DNA from: Trifolium pratense
Lineage: Eukaryota; Streptophyta; Magnoliopsida; Fabales; Fabaceae
Reading direction: 5' to 3'
DNA length: 64,000 bases
Assembly: GCF_020283565.1 (NCBI RefSeq)
Contig: NC_060060.1
Coordinates: 49,216,015-49,280,014 of the forward strand
Shown: positions 27,468 through 40,140 of the stretch, in pieces
How the letters are laid out: each line of letters begins with the position of its first letter
Position numbering within the stretch: the stretch's first letter is position 1
Notes under the pieces: generated by a model
Told to the model about the DNA's origin: nothing
Seen by the model: only the letters and a program-made list of their open reading frames with translations
Database searches by the model: none
Position numbers and translations under genes: made by a program

Positions 27468-28980
27468 TTATATGATGTTTTTAGTAGTAATTTAGGGTAG
27501 TTTTAATAGCAATTGAAGCCCAAAAGCAAGCAAATACCTGGAAAAATGAAGTTACTTGGCCCAGAAGCAAGAAAAGTGGAAAAAACATAAAAAAGGGCAA
27601 AAACGTAATAAATAACGCAAGTCATCGTATCTACGATGAGATCCAGCGTGACTCTATGAGAAGGCGGTTTAAATCGAAGAAATCTTTTCACGATGCCACG
27701 ATGCCATACCAGCGTGGCACGATGAAGGCGGTCGAAGAAAAAGCAGAAAATCCTGATCAAATCTTCCATCGTACCACGATATGACCCATTGTGGCCACGA
27801 TGAGGCAAAATTACACGCCATCGTGGCCACAATGGATACGATGGGTGCGCAGAAAAAGCCCAAATCCAGCTGAAAAACTATAAATAGAGTCATCCTCCTT
27901 CACTATTATTCATTCCAAAATATTCGGAGATATTGAGACCTGCTCAATACTCACTCTCGAGTTAGGAGAACTCTAAGGAGGAGGCAAGGAGGGTAAAGGA
28001 ACTCCAAGACCAATAAAGTTATTTTCTTTTATTGTCTTTGTAATTTATTTTTCCTAGGTTAGGTCGAGTAGATGAACTCCCTTATGAAATGCTTGAGAAA
28101 TGTAACCCTGGTTCGATAAAATTTATGCTCAATTGTTATTACGTTATATTCTATATTTGTCTTTGCTTTAATTATTCACTCTTAATATTGATCACATTAA
28201 TTGAATGAACCTAGAGGGAAATTAGCTGATCCCATGACAACATAACTAATAGGCCAGACTAAAAAGACATTTCATCCTACAAACTAGCAGGACACCCGTA
28301 CGTCCGCACGGGAGTCGCGGCGTTGCCGCTCCTCACTTGATAACATAAAATAGTAATTTATTGGGAAGTAGATTAAAAAAATAGAAAGATATAATATTTG
28401 GTAAAAAAAGAGAAAAAGAACAATGGTAAAACTATCACAAAAAAACCTTATGTCTCCGTATTAATATTTGAATATAAATGATAATGTAAAAATTATGGAA
28501 AAATAGAGTATCTTATTAATATATTAGTAAAAACATAGGCCTTGTAAAAACCACCAAAAATTAGGTCCATGTATTAAATATATGAATATAAATATATCCT
28601 TTTAAAATTATTAAAAAATAGGTAACCTTGTTAATATGTTAGTGAAAATATAAGTCTCACAAAAATCATCAAAATAATTAGGTCACCGTATTAAATATGA
28701 GTATAACCCGTAAAATTGTAAAACAAAATAAATAAAAGTATAAGCCCCGTAGAAATCACAAAAAAAAATTCATATTAATATATGAGTATTTTATAGGTTC
28801 CGTAGATGTTATAAAAGAACGGACAAACGTATTAATATGAGTAAAAAACATAGGTCCCGCATAAACCACACAAAAGATCAGGTTATCGTATATTAATATG
28901 TGAGTATAAATATAAGTTCACAAAAAATAGTTAAAAACTGAAAATTTTATTAATAAGAGTAAAAACATAGACCCTGCATA

Positions 28981-29086
28981 CGTGTATGATATAAACTGTT
29001 GTTGTTTTGTTTGGCACACCTTGTGCTAATCAAGACTCATTATTAATAATAAAATTCATTTTAGTTTGTTAAAAAAAAAAAAAAAA
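28981..29086 (+). mobile_element. 5'-truncated LINE-like tail
   Basis: About 90 bp ending TTTTAGTTTGTT plus a 16-base A run, inserted between repeat units. A related tail, CATTTTGGTTTGTTAAAAAAA, lies at 30252-30272. No coding remains. Confidence 0.5.
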
Positions 29087-29427
29087 CAGGCACCGCAGAA
29101 ATCACACAAAAGATTATATCCTTCTGTTAATGCATGAGTATAAATATATGTCAAGAATGAGCAAGCTTATTAATATATTAATAAAAAAATATATGTCTCG
29201 TAAAAATGAACAAAATAATTAGGTCCTTGTATTAATATTTGATCTAGTATAACCCGCAAAATTATAAAAAAATAAACAACTTTATTAATATATGATTAAA
29301 ATTATAAGTCTCGTATAAATCACAAAAAAAAGGTTATCTTATCAATTCATGAGTATAAATATATATAGGTCCTACATAAATTATTAAAGAACATGAAATC
29401 TTATTAATAAGAGAAAAAACATATGTC

Positions 29428-29844
29428 ACTTTTTGTTTTTTCATAGCCACCCCACAACAACAACATAGTAAACCCTACTTTTTCCTTTTTATTCTTGTTC
29501 ATCTTCCAAAGAGGGGTGATTTTGAATTAATTTTGATCTGAAATCACCCCCTTTTGATTGTTTTATATATATTTTTATTTAAATAAGTGATTTTCACACA
29601 TTCTTATGTTTCATTTGAGTTTTCTTTTGTTGTTCATGTCTGATGTTGTTTTAATCCCTTCTTAGTGCAGAGTTTTTTGTCTTGAGTTCGCTTCTTGGTA
29701 TGATGTTCGGTTTAATTCCGTTGTAGTACGATATTTGTTTTGTTCAGATTTCAAGATTTCCTCCGATTCAGATTCAGTGCAGATTCACACGTACTGTAGT
29801 TACTTGAATAAATGAATATTGTTTGTTGTTAGTCTAAAAAAAAA
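29428..29844 (+). mobile_element. retroposed sequence of unknown origin with poly(A)
   Basis: About 417 bp of different composition, ending in nine A. It is flanked by similar 16-17-bp words (GAGAAAAAACATATGTC at 29411; GAGGAAAAACATAAGT at 29845) that look like a target duplication. Contains a pyrimidine-rich stretch and an imperfect palindrome (GGGGTGATTTTGAATT...GAAATCACCCCC). The source gene was not recognised. Confidence 0.45.
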
Positions 29845-30914
29845 GAGGAAAAACATAAGTCCCGTAGAATTCACACCAAAGATTATGTCCCCATATTAAT
29901 ATATGACTATAACTCGTAAAATTATAAAAAAAAAATAAACAACTTTACTAATATATGAGTACAAACATAAGACCCGTAGATATATCCAAAAAAATTAGGT
30001 TCCCGTATTAATATGAGTATAACCCGTAAAATTATTTAAAAAAATAGGCAACATAATATTTTAGTCCTTTTTTTTTCTCCAATAATTTTCTTCCGCACAG
30101 AAAAATCTCATAAGAACGAAAGTCATATATTTCTTGTTATATATTTCTTGTGTGATTTGTTTATGGTTTTGGTTCTCTGACTCTTTGTAAATTTTTGTAG
30201 TCTACCTCGATACATCTTGTGTTGGGGAGGTTGTCTATGTTAATATATCTCATTTTGGTTTGTTAAAAAAATATTAGTCCTTATATCAACAACAAAAAAT
30301 CTTTCAAAAAAAAAACTTCTAAATAATGTCATTTATTTTTCAACTATTTTCAACTTTGTATTTAATTTTTACTGTTTTTTTTTAAAACTAAATGTATCAT
30401 TCGCGCGCTACTCGAGAGAATAATCCTCTTGAGGTACCTGACAATTCTTATTGTTTTTATCTCACCATTTTTTTACGGGAGTTTTTCAGTTTTTCTCCCA
30501 CCATATTCTTGTATTAAATTAATTAAATTTATTGAATTGAACTACAAATTGAAAATTAACTTAATTAAATATTGGATTGAAGTCCATAAATCATGTTGAG
30601 TGAATCTAAAATAACAAAACATAAACAATAAATGATAAAATTACACTAAAGAAAGGGTTGGACTCAAATAAAATATCATAAATAAAAGGAAACAACACCA
30701 TATACATCTATATTGTAAAAAAAAAAAACTACATTTGTTGTCTTATTTGGTATAATGCACTTATTACATTGAAATAAAGAATTCCATTGAATCTCTCCTT
30801 TTATTTGTACATGAATTTTACTCTCTTATTATAAAAAAGAAAAGAAAAAAAACACTTCCCCTTTCTTCTTTTAACTCAACTCATATTGATTATATGTTGG
30901 TTTCAAAAATATAA

Positions 30915-31010
30915 CAAATTAATTCATATGGCTTAGTGGTAAATGTAATAAGAAGTTTAACTAAAAGGTTAAAGGTTCGAATCCTACTAAGAAATATTTT
31001 AGCATTTTTC
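30915..31010 (+). other. tRNA-like remnant in the Helitron 5' region
   Basis: TGGCTTAGTGGTAAATG (A-box-like) and AAAGGTTCGAATCC (B-box-like) about 45 bp apart. There is no foldable full cloverleaf, so a tRNA gene is unlikely. The matching part of the first Helitron is near 23676. Confidence 0.4.
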
Positions 31011-31794
31011 TACTAACTTTTTTTTAATAAAGACACAAAATAACCATGAATTGATTATGTGTCAAAAAATGAAAAGGGGTAAATTGGGAATTTCATATGT
31101 ATGTTCTTTTCTTATATAGTAGATATGAGACCATTAAATTCAGTATCTGACGGTACGGGGGCATGATTAAAAATCGCACGTGTTAAATTCTGCAATGATC
31201 TTAAGAAATCGAGTTAGGGTAGAGAACTTGTTAAATTTTGAACTTCTAAAGGTTAGAACGCACTCTTTAGAGGCTGAACCCGTTAAAGGTAATGATACGA
31301 AATAACGAAGGCTAAACCCATCCATGCTTAATTGGTTCGACCTAAGTCAGATTGCAATAGAAATAAGTATAGTAATACTAGACTTATTTTAATAGAAATT
31401 AATCCGGTAGCTTATAACTGATAATGAGGTATAGTATAACGTCACTTATCAAGCAGGAGTAAGGGAGGGATTTGAAGCACTTAACCACCCCGTGCATCTA
31501 CTCGCACACCCTTTTATTATCACTACTCTTTACTTTCTTGTCCTTTATTTAATTGTCATTTACTTTTATGCAAAACTCTCTCAAACAAACAAAGTGAATG
31601 CAAAGTACCTTTATTTTCTAAATTCCTAAGTGAAACATAGTAATTTTGGCACAATCCCTGTAGAGAACGATAACTTATCACTTTATTACTTGGTTGCGAT
31701 TCTTTGCACTTGCAGAGCCACCATCAATAGTCCTCCACACTAGATCAAAATTTAGTACTACCAATTATACTTTAATTTACTACTACCATTAAGA

Positions 31795-33620
31795 TGTATA
31801 CTCAAAAAAGTCATATTTTTGTCATGATTTTTAGATTTTCCCTTCTCTATTATGAAAGCATAAAATAGAAATAATAAAATATAATGAAAAGTCAAGTAAT
31901 TAATTGAATCAGCTAAAGAGACAAACATATCTGATACATACATCTAAGAAACATTAATTTAATAATAATAATTATTTTAAGAACGGTTTCATATTAACAA
32001 GCATGAATTTTTTTCACACTATATAAAGCTAACAAATGATTCCTTAGATTCATAAAACAAAAAATATGGTTAAAGTATATATCTTTATTTATGTTATGAT
32101 TATCTTTTTTTCCATATTTATTTCTGCAACAAATTTAAATATCCGTAAGTAATTTTTATTTTGATACTGGTATTTCGATACAAAATTTAATATCATATCA
32201 TATTTTTATATTAATTTATAGGGTTAACTAAGGTTTCTGTTCCTATATATAGATGTGTCAAATTTAATTTTTAGTTCCTATAAAAAATTTCAGCAAATTT
32301 TGAACTTAGGACCTCATGCATACATTACCAAAACCCCTCACCACCACCAGACCAAACCTAATGGTTTGTCAAGTCTATTACTAAATTTTTTTATTGTTTT
32401 CTGCATTCATGTTTAGTACATTATATAAACCTCTGACAAAATGAATTTATCGATCAATCTTTCATAATTATTAATGTGTTTTTATATTTATATTTAGAAT
32501 AATATAAAAATCTTAAATATGAATTTCTAAGTTTTTGGCGCTTAAAAAAATTATTTTTAATTCATCTAATTTAAAAAATTCTAAATTATTGTGGGAGAGC
32601 TTTTTATATTATTATAAACATAAATACAAAAACTAATTCAAAAATATGAAAGTATACATTTGTTGACTTAAAAATAGGAATCAAAAGACATGAAAGAAAA
32701 TATTTGAGAGATCAAAAGTTATTGAAATTTTTTATATCGACTAAAAATGAAATTTGATATATATGTATAAAGATTCCTAATAATTTTTACCTTTAAATTT
32801 TCTTATTCAAATTGTTTCACCCCCATTTTGATAACGTTCCTTAATTCTTATTAGCTTTGTGCAAAAAACATGAGGATTGTCGAGATCATGTGTGTCCTAA
32901 AGCTAGCGATATTCGAAGCTGTGCGTTATGGCTTGGAGCGCCTGAATTTTTAGAGCCCGAATATGGATCTTGTGTATGTCTCATGACGGCCACACTACAC
33001 AAACTTAGTGACTTGTGAATGTATACATACTAGGAGATTCTGTTTCTCGTCTTCATCACTGAGACTATATATATATATATATATACACACAGAGCGCCAA
33101 CCCCTTTAATATGATGAGGAGAAGGCCAGCCAGACCCAACCTCACTCTCTTTTTCTGGAACTCTATAAATATAAAATAATTATAAACTCAATTATATTTC
33201 AAATAAATACATGTCAATCTATTTTGACTCTTGTTTCCATTTTCAAATAAAAATATGTTTAGCTAGTTTTTCATGGCCTTAAGATTTTTTGGAGTATGGT
33301 TTCCCATAAAATTAAAATATACCATGATTGTGGGGTGGAAAGTGTTTCATATTTCTCATTTTTCATCACTGAGAGATTCTCTCACTCTCTCTCACTCTCT
33401 GTTACAAAACTCTATAGGTGAAAAAATATATAGTTGTCAATGTATCACAAAGAAATTATGGGGATCGCCACTCACATGGTTAAGTTAACAACTCTAAAAA
33501 GGTTTGAATGAACGTTTACGTAAATTTTAATATTGGAATTGCAAGAAAATAAAAAATTCCCATAGATTACAAAATTTAAAGTTATATTAATTTTACTATT
33601 ATTACTAAATTAATTATATT
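31795..33620. repeat. dispersed repeat, copy II
   Basis: Least interrupted of the three copies. It preserves the empty sites of solo LTR A (33297), of the Mutator-type MITE (CCTAATAATTTTTACC at 32781) and of the LINE (CATACTAGGAGATTC at 33027). Non-coding. Between 33621 and 33813 nothing is recognised. Confidence 0.75.
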
Positions 33621-33811
33621 GGAAAGACTATAAAAAGTTGACACATAAGCATTTTCTTGTGAGGATCAATGGGCGAACTTGTGATAATATAATTTTTTTG
33701 TTCTTGATTAGAAAGTGATCCATATTTTGTTTAGCTTGCATGTACTAATAAGGTTGATTTTTTTATAAAAAGAAAGTAAAAGAAAAAATATAATATAATA
33801 TTAGAGTTTGT

Positions 33812-33813
<2 letters not shown>

Positions 33814-33886
<73 letters not shown>
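33814..33886. repeat. (AT)n microsatellite
   Basis: About 73 bp of AT dinucleotides directly before a half inverted-repeat element. Confidence 0.95.
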
Positions 33887-33889
<3 letters not shown>

Positions 33890-34110
33890 TTTGCTAATTT
33901 AGACCCACCTAAAAACATGAAGGTCTAAATTAGCAAGATACACCTTTTCACTTTGGAAAAAAAAATCATTGACATTTAGTTATTTTACACTAGAAAATTG
34001 AGGGTTAGTTAGGTAAATTTTATTAAATATTGTGTACCCATTTACTAATTTAGACCTACTTAATTATAAATATATGCAACCTAAATAATCAATCTACGAA
34101 ATCAAAAAAG
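33887..34110. mobile_element. left half of a (TA)n-associated inverted-repeat element
   Basis: GAGTTTGCTAATTTAGACCC and following words (TTTTACACTAGAAAATTGAG, TATAAATATATGCAACC) match the arm of the element at 19973-20736. No right arm follows. From 34111 to 34524 nothing else is recognised. Confidence 0.65.
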
Positions 34111-34524
34111 ACAATTTGATACAATCCAAACACAATTCAAACATAATAGCTTAAGTATGTGAAAATGATTCACCCTGAAACAACTCCCTCAAAATCACAG
34201 ATTTTTCATTCCAGTTTTCTCCGTCAATTATGCTTCTTCTTCGTTTTGTTTGGACGAACTTGTTCACATCATTAACTATTTTAAGATAAAGGTTGCTTGG
34301 TTTTGCCTATTTTAAAAATTAAATATATAAATGCACAGTAACATTCAAATTACTTAAAATAAATAAGAAAAAAGTGACAATTACATATATATTAAGTTAT
34401 GTACTACCCAAAAACGGGAGGTGTGGGATGGGTAACATCATACTCTAACATCATATAGTTCAAGTCATGACAAGAAGAAAAACTAATAAAGACATAGTTG
34501 GTAACATCATACTCAACATCCAAT

Positions 34525-34995
34525 AAAAATTGTGTTACAAATTGTAGTAATCTCAGGTAAAACCAATAAAATTTTACAAGTATAGCATTCATATGCCTTA
34601 AACTGTATCAATCTGACATTGCATTTTAATTTGTAACTTTCTTTATACAAATAATTAAAAGGGAAGGAATAGGCACAAAAATATTTTTTGTTTCCCTTTG
34701 TTTTTGCTACTATATATTAGTGGAATTTTCTGTGCCAGGTATAAGCAAATGATGAGAACCATGACTCTATTTTCAGTTAATGTCCAAGTTCCTGTATCAA
34801 AAAAAAATCGATGGTTATTGTGTAAATTATATAATTGTTAAGTATGCAAATAATAGCACTACGAACAAATTAAAAAACAACGTTTTAAAAACCGAATCAA
34901 AGATGGAACTACTGAAAACTCGAGGTCAGGGTAAAATTGTCGTTGAACCAGATAAAAAATTTAAAAAAGCATATAATAAGTTGAACGACCGCAAT
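34525..34995 (-). pseudogene. duplicated 3' end of the TPX2-like gene
   Basis: About 470 bp matching 51940-52430: part of the last intron, the tiny last coding exon (its complement reads AATGTCCAAGTTCCTG) and the 3' untranslated region, with scattered differences. No other exons are present here. The 77-codon plus-strand frame at 34780 is intronic sequence read on the wrong strand. Confidence 0.7.
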
Positions 34996-35908
34996 TCCAG
35001 CCCATCCCCATAGAGAAATCACCACTTCTCATGCATACTCACCCCATTTCCATAGAATTTTTCACCTCTTTCAAATATTGACTTGATCGTTGGAGTGCTA
35101 ATAAAATTCTTGCAGGTACCTTTACCGTCTATGCCTGAATTCAAAACCAGCATTTCATATATCTGCCTCGCCGTTGGAGATATATCTATTCTGCGCGTCC
35201 AGAGCATCATTCTTGGTATAATAGGATGAGTAAGAATGTAACAAAAAAAAAAAGGATGATGGGTAAGAAAACTTTTGTTTATAGTCAAGCCAATTGAAAA
35301 ACATAGCTTTGAAGGAGACTTGAAAAGGATTAAACTTCCTTGAAGTGGTTGAGAGGTAAGAAATAAAGAAATGTTAAGTCTCTAACTTGGAAGGTATTCT
35401 GAACTTGTCCTAATCCTAATTCTTTTAATTTTATCTTAATTGTTTGAGGACAAACAATGGTTTAGGGATGGGTGGGTTTGATAGCACTAAAATGTGCAAA
35501 GTTTGTAGTAGCGTGTTTATCAAATAAATTATGGTTTTAATAAAGTTTAGGGTTAAATATGTTTTTGGTCCTTATAGTTTTTCAGAATTTTCGTTTTAGT
35601 CCCTGAAGTTTGTTTTCACAATTTTTAGTCCTGAAGTTTCATCAATCAATGTTTTTAGTCCCTACTTTTCATTCAACTCGTGTATACTTTCACATTTTTA
35701 AATGATTTTTTGTATTCATGTTTATAATATTATAAGAACATCTCCGATAAAAATTTAGAATATTTTAACATAAGATGAATTATTTATGAATTTTTATGTG
35801 CAAAAAACTAAAAAAATTCATATTTAATTCATCTTTTGTTAAAAAAAATCAACATTGACCGATGAAATTTCAGGGACTAAAAAGTGTCAAAACAAACTTC
35901 AGTAATAT
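34996..35908. other. intergenic DNA with retroelement and MITE remnants
   Basis: At 35430-35510 TTGAGGACAAACAATGG and TTTGATAGCAC repeat the remnant seen at 13595-13680 (Athila-like polypurine tract and LTR start). At 35550-35905 GGGTTAAATATGTTTTTGG and repeated TTTAGTCCCTGAAG words look like a MITE half. No gene recognised. Confidence 0.4.
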
Positions 35909-36854
35909 AAATACATATGTAAGAAACATTAATTTAATAATAATTATTATTTTAAGAATGATTTCATATTAGCAAGCATGAATTTTTTATTGCTGGTTTA
36001 GAAATAAAAATATAATGAAAGGTCAAGTAATTAATTGAATGAGCGAAAGTGACAAACATATTTTATAAATACATATGTAAGAAACATTAATTTAATAATA
36101 ATTATTATTTTATGAATGATTTCATATTAGCAAGCATGAATTTTTTATTGCTGGTTTAGAAATAAAAATATAATGAAAGGTCAAGTAATTAATTTAATGA
36201 GCGAAAGAGACAAACATATTTTATACATACATATGTAAGAAACATTAATTTAATAATAATTATTATTTTAAGAATGATTTCATATTAGCAAGCATGAATT
36301 TTTATTGCTGGTTTAGAAATAAAAATATAATGAAAGGTCAAGTAATTATTTGAATGAGCGAAAGAGACAAACATATTTTATACATACATATGTAAGAAAC
36401 ATTAATTTAATAATAATAATGATTTTAAAAACGATTCCATATTAGCAAGCATGAATTTTTTATTGCTGGTTGAAATAAAAATATAATGAAAGGTCAAGTA
36501 ATTAATTGAATGAGCGAAAGAGACAAACATATTTTATACATACATATGTAAGAAACATTAATTTAATAATTATTATTATTTTAAGAATGATTTCATATTA
36601 GCAAGCATGAATTTTTGATTGCTGGTTTAGAATTTAAAAATATAATGAAAGCTCAACTAATTAATTGAATGAGCGAAAGAGACAAACATATTTTATACAT
36701 ACATATGTAAGAAACATTAATTTAATAATAATTATTATTTTAAGAATGATTTCATATTAGCAAGCATGAATTTTTAATTGCTGGTTTAGAATTTAAAAAT
36801 ATAATGAAAGGTCAAGTAATTAATTGAATGAGCGAAAGAGACAAACATATTTTA

Positions 36855-37814
<960 letters not shown>

Positions 37815-39214
37815 TACATACATATGTAAGAAACATTAATTTAATAATAATTATTATTTTAAGAATGATTTCATATTAGCAAGCATGAATTTTTGATTGC
37901 TGGTTTAGAATTTAAAAATATAATGAAAGGTCAAGTAATTAATTGAATGAGCAAAAGCGACAAACATATTTTATACATACATATACATATGTAAGTAACA
38001 TGAATTTAATAATTATTATCCATGAATTTTTTTTCACACTATAAAGCTAACAAATGATTCCTATTTCTATACTCAAAAAGAAATATGGCTAAAGTTTATA
38101 TGGTTATTTATACTATGATTATAATTTTTTCCATATTGAATTATGTAACAAATAGCCGTAAGTAATTTTTATCATCGTTTTTAAATTCGGTGAACTCTGC
38201 CATCTCAAAATTTAGTTTGATACTTGTATTTCTATACAAAATTTAATATCATATCATATTTTTATATTAATTTATAGGGTTAAATAAATTTTTTATCCCT
38301 ATAGACGTGTAAAATTTCATTTTTAGTTCTTATAAAATACTAGTATTTCAGCAAGTTTTGATCCTCAAATATCTTTAGTATGACTTTCAGTCCCTGCTTT
38401 TAAGTTAACTCATCTATATATATAAGCAAAAATTGATCAACAAAATGGATGTATTGGGTCCAAAATTTTAACCAAATACATTAAGTTTCTTTGACTCATT
38501 TTTGCTTATATTTTGAAATGGATGTAGTATATATATTCTGTTTACGATGGAGTCAGTGAGAATCGAACTTAGGACTTCATGCTTACTACTCAAACCCCTC
38601 ACCACCAGTAGATCAAACCTAGTGGTTTGTCAACTCGTCTATATTACTTAAATTTTTTATTGTTTTATGCATTCATGTTTAGTACATTATATAAACCTCT
38701 CAGACAAAAGTTTTATTTCTCGATCGTTTTTTCATAATTTTTAATGAGTTTTTATATTTATATTTAGAATAATATAAAAATCTCTCCCTCAAAAATTTAG
38801 TTTTTCACAACACAATATGGATGAATTAGATATGAATTTCTAAGTTTTTGGCCTTTAAAAAAATTATATTTAATTCATCTGATTTAAAAAATTCTAAATT
38901 ATTGTGGGAGAGCTTTTTATATCATTATAAACATAGATACAAAAACCATTTCAAAATATGAAAGTATACATGAGTTGACTAAGTAATAGGAGTCAAAAGA
39001 TATGAAAGAAATTTTTTTTTTTTGACTAAAGGAAAGAAATTATTTGGGAAATCAAAACTGCTGAATTTTTTTATATAAACTAAAAATGAAATTTTAGAAT
39101 ATTTATACGGTTCAAAAACTTGTTTCACCCTAATCTTTATTAAAATAAATTTTAATTTAAAATGATTTTTGTTTAAATTTGATATATATGTATAAAGATT
39201 CCTAATAATTTTTA

Positions 39215-39481
39215 GGCTTAATTAGTAAAATGGTCCCTTAAAGACATTTTTGGTTTCATATTGGTCGTTAAAGGTTCGAATAGGTCCCTTAAAGACATCT
39301 CCGTTAATCAGTTTGGTCCCTAATAAAATGTCCGAATATGACTAAACTGATTAACGGATAAGTCTTTAAGAAACTTATTCAGACATTTTTTTTCTTTAAA
39401 GGACTTATTCAGACTTTTTTTTCTTTAAGGGACCAATGTGAAACCAAAAATGCTTTAAGGAACCATTTTACTAATTAAGCC
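39215..39481. mobile_element. Mutator-type fold-back MITE
   Basis: 267 bp, ends GGCTTAATTAGTAAAATGG and its inverse, with perfect 9-bp duplication TAATTTTTA (39206-39214, 39482-39490). Copy II has the uninterrupted site at 32784. Arms contain AAAGACATTTTTGGTTTC words. Non-coding. Confidence 0.9.
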
Positions 39482-39750
39482 TAATTTTTACCTTTAAATT
39501 TTCTTATTCAAATTGTTTCACCCCATTTTGATAACTTCCTTAATTCTTATTAGTTGACTGCAAAACTAATGGGGATTGTGAACAACATCATGTGTGTCCT
39601 AAAGCTGAAGATATTCCAATATGTGTGTTTGTGGTGTACTTATCAACAATGTTAGAGCCCGAGTTTGGGGTTTGTAAATGTTTCGGGGGATCCCCGCCGG
39701 CCACAAGGCACAAAAGCAGTGGTTTGTGAATGTATACATACTAGGGATTC

Positions 39751-40140
39751 CCGCCGGCCACAAGGGGAACGCATCAATCATTTGATTTGGTTGGCAACAA
39801 CATGAAATATTTGGAAGCTTAGAAACAATATCATCTTTAATGGAGGCATTCCGAATAATTTTTCTCTTTTGGACGACATCAAAGCTATTTCATGGGCGTG
39901 AGTTTTTTTTTTTTTGATAAGCAAAGAATGAATTATAAGCAGTACAAGGGGTACCCAACCCTTACAATTCATGGGCGTGAGTTAATGGTAGGTATGGGTT
40001 TAAGTCTTGTATTTCTTTTTCTAGCTGGTGCATAGATCCATTGGTTTGTATCCAAAACATGTGATTTCTTGTTTTGCTTTGTAAGGGATTGAGTACCCGT
40101 TTTACTCCCTTATAGTAGTCTTTGCTTAACAAAAAAAAAA
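39751..40140 (+). mobile_element. 5'-truncated LINE with poly(A)
   Basis: Translation gives pieces typical of a plant LINE ORF2 C terminus (IWKLRNNIIFNGG, AISWAWV, then after the nested insert SCISFSSWCIDPL), followed by an untranslated tail and ten A (40131-40140). CATACTAGG(A)GATTC flanks it at 39737-39750 and 40141-40155. Copy II preserves the empty site. Broken by a nested 67-bp insertion; inactive. Confidence 0.8.
39903..39969 (-). mobile_element. 67-bp retroposed tail nested in the LINE
   Basis: On the minus strand it ends in a poly(A) run. Flanked by a perfect 12-bp duplication CATGGGCGTGAG (39891-39902, 39970-39981). Probably a strongly truncated second LINE tail. Confidence 0.75.

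Larger units (their letters stand above)
28380..30060. repeat. degenerate tandem repeats inside the Helitron
   Basis: About a dozen imperfect units of roughly 95-115 bp. Consensus words: GTCCCGTAGAAATCACA, TTAATATATGAGTATAA and CCCGTAAAATTATAAAA. Interrupted at 28981-29086 and 29428-29844 by poly(A)-ended insertions. Confidence 0.7.
28284..31123 (-). mobile_element. non-autonomous Helitron, 2.84 kb
   Basis: On the minus strand it starts TCTACTATATAAG (31123) after host A and ends with hairpin CCCGTGCGGACGTACGGG and CTGCTAG (28284) before host T. It interrupts solo LTR B: the left and right LTR parts join at TATGAGACCATTAAATTC as in solo LTR A. It has no helicase or Rep. Internal tandem repeats and two retroposed pieces are listed separately. 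Confidence 0.88.
26769..31726 (+). mobile_element. solo LTR B, Athila-like, split by two insertions
   Basis: Starts TGATGACAGTCAATTA and ends GCCACCATCA with a perfect 5-bp duplication ATAGT (26764-26768 and 31727-31731). Without the MITE (26785-27467 plus TTA) and the Helitron (28284-31123) it is about 1.43 kb and aligns with solo LTR A. TATA box at 27879-27886; CATCGTGGCCACGATG-type palindromes at 27620-27840. The boundaries are strong because the left end is only visible after the MITE is removed. Confidence 0.88.

Noticed and set aside
30915..31010. Possible tRNA gene
   Set aside because: Only A- and B-box-like words; no complete acceptor or anticodon stem can be drawn.
26764..31731. Pairing solo LTR A (16.4 kb) and LTR B (26.8 kb) as the two ends of one 15-kb element
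   Set aside because: Each has its own flanking duplication (CATGG/TATGG and ATAGT) and the DNA between them is not retroelement interior.
34780..35013. 77-codon plus-strand frame, with a related one at 52185
   Set aside because: Falls in the last intron and last exon of the TPX2-like gene, wrong strand; similarity of the two reflects the duplication.
35909..36854. Regular 158-bp repeats considered as a CRISPR-like array
   Set aside because: Units are contiguous tandem copies without unique spacers and the DNA is a plant chromosome.
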